5,019 nucleotides of DNA, taken from assembly GCA_022717655.1 (NCBI GenBank), contig JAIIAN010000211.1, positions 1 through 5,019 of the forward strand, written 5' to 3'. The stretch is from Bacillota bacterium. GTDB lineage: Bacteria > Bacillota > Clostridia > Lachnospirales > Lachnospiraceae. A program made the translations under genes and the position numbers. Below, one piece after another: positions 1 to 5,019 of the stretch; within the stretch, counting starts at the first letter, position 1, and every line of letters begins with the position of its first letter. The notes below the pieces were generated by a model. The model had not been told where the DNA came from, did not search any database, and saw nothing but the letters and a program-made list of their open reading frames with translations.

Positions 1-8
1 TAAAATTA

Positions 9-14
9 AGGAGG
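9..14 (+). promoter_or_regulatory. Shine-Dalgarno site of the uxuB-like gene
   Basis: AGGAGG lies 10 bases before the ATG at 25. It is a near-perfect complement to the 16S rRNA 3' end and supports that start over the in-frame ATG at 37. Only 24 bases precede the gene, so its promoter is outside the window. The TAA at positions 1-3 could be the stop codon of an upstream operon gene, but this cannot be tested here. Confidence 0.85.
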
Positions 15-24
15 AAATTACGAA

Positions 25-1644
25 ATGAAATTAACAATGGATGGGATCAAAAATCGTGAAGCATGGGAGAAAGCAGGAATTCAGCTTCCGGGATACGATG
101 TGAAAGAGGTTTCAGAAAAAGCAAAAAAAGAACCAAGATGGGTACACTTTGGAATCGGAAATATTTTCCGTGTGTTTATCGGTGGAATTGCAGATGGTTT
201 ATTAGAAGAAGGCGCATTAGACCGTGGACTTACCTGCGTAGAAACATTTGATTATGATGTAGTGGATAAGATTTATACTCCTTATGATAATCTGGGCTTG
301 AGCGTTATTCTTCATGGAGACGGAAGCCGTGAATATAAAGTGCTGGGTTCTCTGGCGGAGGCAGTAAAAGCGCAGTCATCTAATGAGGCACAGTGGAACC
401 GTTTAAAAGAAATTTTTACAAGTAAGTCGTTACAGATGGTTTCCTTTACAATTACAGAAAAAGGATATGCATTACAGAAAGCAGATGGCACATGGTTCCC
501 ATTTGTACAGGCTGATATTGAAAATGGTCCGGATAAAGCGACAGGAGCAATGGCAGTAGTAGTTGCAATGTTGTATGAAAGATACAAGGCAGGAAAATAC
601 CCATTGGCTCTGGTGTCCATGGATAACTGTTCTAAAAATGGTGCAAAACTTCGTGAATCTGTACTGACTATGACAGAAGAATGGAAAAAAGCAGGATTTG
701 TAGATGAGGGATTTGTTTCTTATGTCAGTGATGAAAAAGTAATTGCTTTCCCATGGACCATGATTGATAAAATTACTCCTCGTCCGAGTGAAAAAATTGC
801 AGATGATTTGGAAGAACTTGGTGTTGAAGAAATGCAGCCGGTTATTACAAGTAAAAAAACTTATATTGCACCGTTTGTAAATGCAGAAAAACCGCAGTAT
901 CTGGTTATTGAAGACAATTTCCCAAATGGTCGTCCGGCACTGGAGAAAGGCTTTGGCGTTTATATGGCTGACAGAAATACCGTTAATTTATCAGAACGTA
1001 TGAAAGTAACGGTATGCTTAAATCCGGTACATTCCGCTACAGGACCGCTTGGAGTCGTACAGGGGTATGACTTATTTGCCCATATGTTAAATACAAACGA
1101 AGATATGATGAAAATGGCACGTATGATTGCTTATGATGAAGGTCTTCCGGTTGTTCCAAATCCGGGAATCCTTTCCCCACAGGCATTTGTAGATGAGCTG
1201 TTTAATGACCGTTTTCCGAATGAATACTTAGGAGATACCAATATGCGTCTCTCTGTTGACGTCTCTCAGATGGTGGGAATCCGTTTTGGAGAAACCATCA
1301 AAGCTTATGTTGAAAAATTCGGAGATGCAAAAAAACTGACAGCGATTCCACTTGGAATTGCCGGATGGCTTCGTTACATGCTTGGAGTGGATGATGAAGG
1401 ACAGAAATATGAACTGGCTCCAGACCCAATGAATGAAGAAATTCAGGAACAGTTAAAAGAGATTGTAATCGGAAAACCGGAGACATTTACAGACCAGTTA
1501 AAACCGATTCTTTCTAACGAGCGTCTGTTCTTTGTTGATTTGTATACAACAGGTGTGGCAGAAAAAATAGAAGAAATGTTTAGAGAAATGATTGCAGGAA
1601 AAGGAGCAGTAAGAGCAACCATTCATAAATATGTAAATCAGTAA
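25..1644 (+). CDS. uxuB: Mannitol dehydrogenase-family protein, probable fructuronate reductase (D-mannonate oxidoreductase)
   Basis: A complete 539-residue member of the polyol-specific long-chain dehydrogenase/reductase family, cytoplasmic, with no signal peptide. The expected reaction is NAD(H)-dependent interconversion of D-fructuronate and D-mannonate in glucuronate breakdown. Visible marks: the N-terminal nucleotide-binding stretch VHFGIGNIFR (40-49, GxGxxxR type); LVSMDNCSKNG (196-206); FPWTMIDKITPRP (242-254); and the catalytic segment ERMKVTVCLNPVHS (324-337), in which K327, N333 and H336 should be the family's Lys-Asn-His set. The C-terminal helical domain carries IRFGETIKAY (419-428) and IPLGIAGWLRYMLG (441-454). 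Length suits the Firmicute branch. Arginine is coded by CGT in 15 of 20 cases, which suggests strong expression. The immediate upstream AGGAGG and the terminator behind it suggest the last gene of a uronate operon. Tagaturonate reductase, or mannitol or arabinitol dehydrogenase, are the alternatives: the family is near certain, the substrate is inferred. Confidence 0.85.
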   Translation: MKLTMDGIKNREAWEKAGIQLPGYDVKEVSEKAKKEPRWVHFGIGNIFRVFIGGIADGLLEEGALDRGLTCVETFDYDVVDKIYTPYDNLGLSVILHGDGSREYKVLGSLAEAVKAQSSNEAQWNRLKEIFTSKSLQMVSFTITEKGYALQKADGTWFPFVQADIENGPDKATGAMAVVVAMLYERYKAGKYPLALVSMDNCSKNGAKLRESVLTMTEEWKKAGFVDEGFVSYVSDEKVIAFPWTMIDKITPRPSEKIADDLEELGVEEMQPVITSKKTYIAPFVNAEKPQYLVIEDNFPNGRPALEKGFGVYMADRNTVNLSERMKVTVCLNPVHSATGPLGVVQGYDLFAHMLNTNEDMMKMARMIAYDEGLPVVPNPGILSPQAFVDELFNDRFPNEYLGDTNMRLSVDVSQMVGIRFGETIKAYVEKFGDAKKLTAIPLGIAGWLRYMLGVDDEGQKYELAPDPMNEEIQEQLKEIVIGKPETFTDQLKPILSNERLFFVDLYTTGVAEKIEEMFREMIAGKGAVRATIHKYVNQ

Positions 1645-1670
1645 TAGAAAATAATAGAAAGTAATAGAAA
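1641..1670 (+). repeat. Three tandem 10-bp units over the uxuB stop codon
   Basis: The unit (G/A)TAATAGAAA occurs three times back to back (1641-1650, 1651-1660, 1661-1670), differing only in the first base. The gene's TAA stop (1642-1644) lies in unit 1 and is followed directly by an in-frame TAG. Because the unit is 10 bases long, the TAATAG pairs fall in all three forward frames (1642, 1652, 1662). It probably arose by slippage; any role is unknown. Confidence 0.8.
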
Positions 1671-1680
1671 GAATTGATTC

Positions 1681-1719
1681 AAAAGGTGATTCTCCAGAAA
1701 GCGGAGAGTCACCTTTTTT
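1681..1719 (+). terminator. Intrinsic terminator after the uxuB-like gene
   Basis: A 15-bp stem pairs 1681-1695 (AAAAGGTGATTCTCC) with 1703-1717, closed by a 7-base loop (AGAAAGC, 1696-1702). The only non-Watson-Crick pair is a T-G wobble (1690/1708). The right arm runs into six T residues (1714-1719), giving the classic stem plus U-tract. It sits 36 bases past the stop codon and should separate this transcript from the subtilase gene. On the opposite strand the trailing run is only four T, so two-way action is doubtful. Confidence 0.93.
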
Positions 1720-1720
1720 A

Positions 1721-1750
1721 TACAGAAAGATTTACTCAGCATACATTATA
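1721..1750 (+). promoter_or_regulatory. Tentative promoter of the subtilase gene (possible sigma-G type)
   Basis: After the terminator only about 35 bases are available for a promoter. CATTATA (1744-1750) matches the CATnnTA core of the forespore sigma-G -10 element. TACAGA (1721-1726), 17 bases earlier, matches 4 of 6 positions of a TG(A/C)ATA-like -35. A vegetative sigma-A reading (TATAAA at 1747-1752) has no convincing -35. Transcription would start near 1757. This is pattern matching on AT-rich DNA and is weak by itself. Confidence 0.25.
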
Positions 1751-1760
1751 AAAAATGGAA

Positions 1761-1788
1761 AAGGAAAAAGCCAAAAGGAAAAAACCAA
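1761..1788 (+). repeat. Tandem 14-bp repeat carrying the ribosome site of the subtilase gene
   Basis: Unit 1 (1761-1774, AAGGAAAAAGCCAA) and unit 2 (1775-1788, AAGGAAAAAACCAA) are identical at 13 of 14 positions and abut. The second ends exactly at the ATG at 1789. Each holds an AAGGA ribosome-site core; the one at 1775-1779 lies 9 bases before the start codon and is the likely working site. The first 14 bases of the coding region (ATGGAAAATCAAAA) match unit 2 at 9 positions, so they may be a decayed third copy or simply A-rich. Confidence 0.7.
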
Positions 1789-3525
1789 ATGGAAAATCAA
1801 AAACTGGAAAATCTGTTAAATCTGGCATTGAATGCCACACCGGAGGAATTGGAAAAATCAGAAAATTTATCGGTTGGATATGAATCAGAGCAGAGAAAAT
1901 GGGAGGTGATTGTAAAATATTCTGGAGAACCAGAGATTTTTGAAAATCCGGAAGTTCAGACCGTAAGGCTTTTGGGAGGTTTTGCAATTTTAACGCTTTC
2001 ACAAAATCAAATAGAGAGATTGACAAATGACGCAAGGGTTGAATTTATAGAAAAACCCAAGCGTTTATTTTTTGCAGTAAATGAGGGACGATCGGCTTCT
2101 TGTATCAATTCAGTGCAAGATGAATCTTTTTTGCGGGGAAATTCCCTGTTTGGAGAGGGAGTTCTAGTTGGATGTGTGGATTCGGGAATTGATTACAGTC
2201 ATCCGGATTTTTGTAATGAAGATGGAACCAGCAGAATTTTGCGACTTTGGGACCAGAGTATATCGGGAAATCCACCAGAGGGATATCGGATTGGAACGGA
2301 ATATACAAAAGAGCAAATAGAGGAAGCATTGGCAAAAAGGACTCCAGCAGAGCGGTATGCGGTTGTTCCGAGCCGAGATTTGAGCGGGCATGGAACAGGT
2401 GTGATGGGAATTGCGGTCGGAAATGGGAGAGCCTCAAATGGAGTCTATCGGGGAGTTGCGCCAAAAAGTGAATTGATTGTGGTGAAACTTGGAAATCCAA
2501 GAGCAGAAGGATTTCCGAGAACAACGGAGCTGATGCAAGGAATTGATTATTGTATCAGAATGGCGGTCAGACTTGGGAAACCACTTGCCTTAAATTTGAG
2601 TTTTGGAAATAATTATGGTTCGCATGATGGAGAATCCCTGCTGGAATTTTATCTGGATACTGTAGCAGTGGTTGGAAGAAATGTAATCTGCGTGGGAACC
2701 GGAAATGAAGGAAATAAGGCAATTCACACTTCAGGAGTACTGGGTAATTCAAATGAAGTCGTTCCCTTGCAGATTGGAGACTATGAGCGGAGCATCAACC
2801 TGCAGATTTGGAAGCAGTATGTAGATGAGATAGAGTTTTCTTTGGAACACCCAAATGGAGAGGTAGCAGGATCATTTCGGGAAGAGCTTGGAACACAGAG
2901 GTTTCGTCTGGAAAATACAGAGATTTTGATTTACTATGGAGAACCAAAGCCATTTAGTATGGCACAGGAAATTTATCTGGATTTTATTCCGGTCAATACT
3001 TATATCGATACCGGTATTTGGAAAATCAATTTAATTCCAAAAAGAATTGTAGATGGAACGTATGATATGTGGCTTCCATCGGGAAGTGTGCTCAACCAGG
3101 GAACACGATTCCTTTATCCGACACCTGAGACAACACTTACGATTCCTTCCACAGCACAGAAAGTAATTTCTGTCGGAGCGTATGACTCCAGATATCAGGC
3201 GGTAGCAGATTTTTCAGGGAGAGGATATACGAGAGAAAATCGTTTGATAAAACCGGATATCTCAGCTCCAGGGGTGAATATTATGACAACAGCAGTGGGC
3301 GGAGGATATCGAATTCAGACGGGAACTTCCTTTGCAACACCATTTGTAACCGGAAGTGCGGCACTTTTAATGGAATTTGGAATTGTAAAAGGAAATGATG
3401 TGTATTTATATGGAGAAAAAGTGAAGGCGTATCTGATACGAGGGGCAAGGCATTTACTGACAGGACCGTATCCAAATCAATTACTGGGGTGGGGAGCGTT
3501 ATGTCTTAAAAACAGTATCCCATAA
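1789..3525 (+). CDS. S8 family subtilisin-like serine protease, Csp (clostridial germination protease) type
   Basis: A complete 578-residue subtilase. Residues 1 to about 100 resemble the Csp prodomain, ending in FIEKPKRLFFAVNEGRSASC (86-105). The catalytic triad is intact: D131 in VDSGIDYSHPDF, H201 in SGHGTGVMG, S514 in GTSFATPFVTGSAALL. N306 in GTGNEGN is the likely oxyanion-hole residue. Between about 320 and 450 lies a beta-rich insertion before the serine motif, at the place where Csp proteases carry their jelly-roll domain. There is no signal peptide or membrane segment, so it is cytoplasmic or spore-located. In clostridia CspB activates the cortex hydrolase SleC during germination, and CspC/CspA can be catalytically dead; this copy should be active. 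No sleC or second csp gene is in the window, so a germination role is inferred from family only; general intracellular proteolysis is possible. The ATG at 1789 is the only in-frame ATG near a ribosome site. Arginine codons are mainly AGA, CGG, CGA and AGG, unlike the gene before it. Confidence 0.9.
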   Translation: MENQKLENLLNLALNATPEELEKSENLSVGYESEQRKWEVIVKYSGEPEIFENPEVQTVRLLGGFAILTLSQNQIERLTNDARVEFIEKPKRLFFAVNEGRSASCINSVQDESFLRGNSLFGEGVLVGCVDSGIDYSHPDFCNEDGTSRILRLWDQSISGNPPEGYRIGTEYTKEQIEEALAKRTPAERYAVVPSRDLSGHGTGVMGIAVGNGRASNGVYRGVAPKSELIVVKLGNPRAEGFPRTTELMQGIDYCIRMAVRLGKPLALNLSFGNNYGSHDGESLLEFYLDTVAVVGRNVICVGTGNEGNKAIHTSGVLGNSNEVVPLQIGDYERSINLQIWKQYVDEIEFSLEHPNGEVAGSFREELGTQRFRLENTEILIYYGEPKPFSMAQEIYLDFIPVNTYIDTGIWKINLIPKRIVDGTYDMWLPSGSVLNQGTRFLYPTPETTLTIPSTAQKVISVGAYDSRYQAVADFSGRGYTRENRLIKPDISAPGVNIMTTAVGGGYRIQTGTSFATPFVTGSAALLMEFGIVKGNDVYLYGEKVKAYLIRGARHLLTGPYPNQLLGWGALCLKNSIP

Positions 3526-3574
3526 CACCAAAAGGAGCAAAAATCTTAAACCAGAAAACACCGTCACCTTTGGT

Positions 3575-3603
3575 TTGCGTTTCTTTGGGCTAGATGATAA
3601 AAT
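3575..3603 (+). promoter_or_regulatory. Probable sigma-A promoter with extended -10 for the nucleotidase gene
   Basis: TTGCGT (3575-3580, 3 of 6 to TTGACA), a 17-base spacer, then TAAAAT (3598-3603, 5 of 6 to TATAAT). The -10 is preceded by TGA (3595-3597), an exact TGn extended -10 motif, which would offset the weak -35. Transcription would begin near 3610, leaving a leader of about 27 bases that still contains the ribosome site. It suggests the nucleotidase gene is transcribed apart from the subtilase gene. Confidence 0.5.
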
Positions 3604-3619
3604 TAATAAGAAATACAAA

Positions 3620-3628
3620 GAGGGCAGG
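3620..3628 (+). promoter_or_regulatory. Ribosome binding site of the nucleotidase gene
   Basis: GAGGGCAGG, a purine-rich stretch with two partial matches to AGGAGG, ends 8 bases before the ATG at 3637. It is weaker than the site of the first gene. The start is further supported by the signal peptide that begins right at that ATG. Confidence 0.6.
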
Positions 3629-3636
3629 TTAAAGTT

Positions 3637-5019
3637 ATGACAAAAATATGGAAGAAGTTAGTAGTAATTTGGCTCATAGCCGTAATAGTATTACCTTTAA
3701 TGACAGGAATGCAGGTTTGGGCAAAGACAGAGCCAAAACAGCTTGATATATTGTTTACCCATGATACGCATTCTCATCTGAACAGTTTTACAACAATAGT
3801 AAATGGTGAGAAAAAAGAGGCAGGAGGTTTTGCAAAATTAAAAACATTGATAAATGAGCATAAGAAAGTGAATCCAGATACACTTGTACTGGATGGTGGA
3901 GATTTTTCAATGGGAACACTGATTCAGACGGTATATGACACAGAAGCAGCAGAACTTAGGATGCTTGGTCAGATAGGATGTGACGTGACTACATTGGGAA
4001 ATCATGAATTTGATTATCAATCAAAGGGACTGGCAGATATGTTGAATGCAGCTAAAAATTCCGGTGATACAGTACCGAGCCTGGTATTGTGTAATGTAGA
4101 CTGGGATGCGATGGAAGAAGCAGGTTTAAGCGAAGGTCAAAAGCAGATACAATCAGCATTTGAGAAATATCAGGTGAAGGATTATGTAGTTGTTCAGAAA
4201 GGTAATATAAAAATAGCGGTACTTGGTGTATTTGGAAAAGATGCACTTGTCTGTGCTCCAACCTGTGAATTGGTATGGAAAGATCCGGTGAAAGCGGCAA
4301 AGCAAACAGTAGAAAAAATCAAAAAGAAGGAAAAGGTAGATATGATTGCCTGCGTGTCTCATAGTGGAACATGGGATGATGCAGACAAATCAGAAGATGA
4401 GATTCTGGCAAAAGAGGTTCCGGATATTGACTTGATTATTAGTGGGCATACACATTCACAGTTAGACAAACCAATTCAACATGGAAATACCTATATTGTA
4501 TCCTGCGGTGAATATGGAAAAAATCTTGGAACAATTTCCATGACACAAAAGGATGATGGACGGTGGAAGGCAACCTCTTATGAGCTGATTCCGGTATCGG
4601 ATGAAGTGAATCCGGATGAGACAACACAGGCAAAAATTGATGCATTAATGGATACGGTAGATATAAATTATCTTGCAAAGTTTGGATATACAAGAAAAGA
4701 AGTACTTGCAGAAAATGATATTGAATTTAATAGTCTGGATGAAATGAGCACGAAGCATGAGGAATTAAATCTTGGCGATATAATATCAGATGCTTATGTA
4801 TATGCAGTAGAGAATACAGGAGACTCTGACGGAGAAAAAGTAGATGTTGCAATCGTACCTGCCGGAACTGTAAGAGATACTTATACAAAAGGCGATATAA
4901 CAGTGGAGCAGGTATATAATTCCTTCTCGCTGGGAACAGGAAAGGACGGACTTGCAGGTTATCCTCTGATCAGTGCATATTTAACGGGAAAAGAACTGAA
5001 AACAGTGGCAGAGGTAGAT
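3637..5019 (+). CDS. Secreted metallophosphatase/5'-nucleotidase (UshA-like), 3' end outside the window
   Basis: 461 codons are present with no stop; the gene continues past the right edge. Residues 1-29 form a signal peptide: basic MTKIWKK, a hydrophobic stretch from about 8 to 22, and VWA at 27-29 for cleavage before K30. The calcineurin-like metallophosphatase domain (about 36-320) shows the metal-site blocks in order: HDTHSH (42-47; D43, H45), GGD (87-89), GNHEFD (121-126), SH (241-242) and GHTH (270-273). The C-terminal 5'-nucleotidase domain starts near 355 with LNLGDIISDAYV (378-389), VPAGTVRDTYTKGDIT (407-422) and YPLISAYLTGKEL (442-454). The likely role is hydrolysis of extracellular nucleotides or cyclic 2',3'-nucleotides to nucleoside plus phosphate for scavenging, with divalent metals. 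The substrate is not fixed by sequence; UDP-sugar hydrolysis is an alternative. Whether it ends in a wall anchor or membrane segment cannot be seen. It appears to have its own promoter. Confidence 0.92.
   Translation, partial: MTKIWKKLVVIWLIAVIVLPLMTGMQVWAKTEPKQLDILFTHDTHSHLNSFTTIVNGEKKEAGGFAKLKTLINEHKKVNPDTLVLDGGDFSMGTLIQTVYDTEAAELRMLGQIGCDVTTLGNHEFDYQSKGLADMLNAAKNSGDTVPSLVLCNVDWDAMEEAGLSEGQKQIQSAFEKYQVKDYVVVQKGNIKIAVLGVFGKDALVCAPTCELVWKDPVKAAKQTVEKIKKKEKVDMIACVSHSGTWDDADKSEDEILAKEVPDIDLIISGHTHSQLDKPIQHGNTYIVSCGEYGKNLGTISMTQKDDGRWKATSYELIPVSDEVNPDETTQAKIDALMDTVDINYLAKFGYTRKEVLAENDIEFNSLDEMSTKHEELNLGDIISDAYVYAVENTGDSDGEKVDVAIVPAGTVRDTYTKGDITVEQVYNSFSLGTGKDGLAGYPLISAYLTGKELKTVAEVD

Noticed and set aside
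63..251. 62-codon forward frame inside the dehydrogenase, and antisense frames at 312-620 and 1298-1486
   Set aside because: All are in other frames of a clearly conserved gene, with no recognisable domain.
1755..1883. A 42-codon lysine-rich forward frame starting at ATG 1755 and overlapping the subtilase start out of frame
   Set aside because: It has no ribosome site before its ATG, low-complexity Lys-rich content, and overlaps a clear gene; its ATG would also lie before the proposed transcript start.
2105..2524. 139-codon open frame on the minus strand inside the subtilase gene
   Set aside because: It lies fully opposite well-conserved catalytic motifs (Asp and His blocks), is Leu/Pro/His-rich as expected of an antisense shadow, and shows no domain.
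3548..3576. Inverted repeat AAACCA/TGGTTT with a 17-base loop after the subtilase gene, a possible terminator
   Set aside because: The stem is only 6 bp with a long loop and no continuous T run behind it (TTTGCGTTTCTTTG). A competing ACCAAAAGG/CCTTTGGT pairing (3527-3574) is no better.
3594..3632. 12-codon frame (ATG 3594) as a possible leader peptide of the nucleotidase gene
   Set aside because: Its ATG overlaps the extended -10 element, so it would not be on the transcript, and it has no ribosome site.
3526..3636. Purine or other riboswitch ahead of the nucleotidase
   Set aside because: Only about 27 bases would be transcribed from the proposed promoter, and no aptamer-like set of conserved stems is visible.
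4052..4693. Minus-strand open frames (4052-4300, 4153-4362, 4439-4693) opposite the nucleotidase
   Set aside because: They overlap each other and the conserved metallophosphatase coding region and have no recognisable domain; shadows of the real gene.

Overview
The window looks like ordinary chromosome from a low-GC, Gram-positive, anaerobic gut-type Firmicute, most likely Lachnospiraceae or a near relative. This is inferred from the AT-rich composition, strong AGGAGG-type ribosome binding sites, a Csp-like clostridial subtilase, and a Firmicute-style secreted 5'-nucleotidase. The species cannot be named from the sequence alone.

Layout: all three genes are on the + strand. (1) Positions 25-1644 encode a complete long-chain polyol/uronate dehydrogenase, best read as fructuronate reductase (UxuB-like). 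It is probably the distal gene of an operon that starts left of the window, because it has a ribosome site right at the edge, no visible promoter, and a strong intrinsic terminator behind it (1681-1719). (2) Positions 1789-3525 encode a complete cytoplasmic-type S8 subtilase of the Csp (clostridial germination protease) type. It has an N-terminal prodomain, a full Asp/His/Ser triad and a long insertion before the serine. It stands alone, with a tandemly duplicated ribosome-site segment just ahead of its start. (3) Positions 3637-5019 hold the first 461 codons of a secreted metallophosphatase/5'-nucleotidase. It is preceded by a good extended -10 promoter candidate and is cut by the right edge of the window.

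The three genes seem to be independent units: sugar-acid catabolism, a serine protease that may act in spore germination, and extracellular nucleotide scavenging. Nothing ties them into one system. There is no mobile element, CRISPR array, tRNA, rRNA or recognisable riboswitch. No stretch over 300 bases lacks a gene; the two gaps (1645-1788 and 3526-3636) are described through their sites. No previously undescribed system was found. The more interesting points are small: a possible sporulation-type promoter before the subtilase, the duplicated 14-bp ribosome-site unit, variant motifs in the nucleotidase, and an open frame bridging genes 2 and 3.
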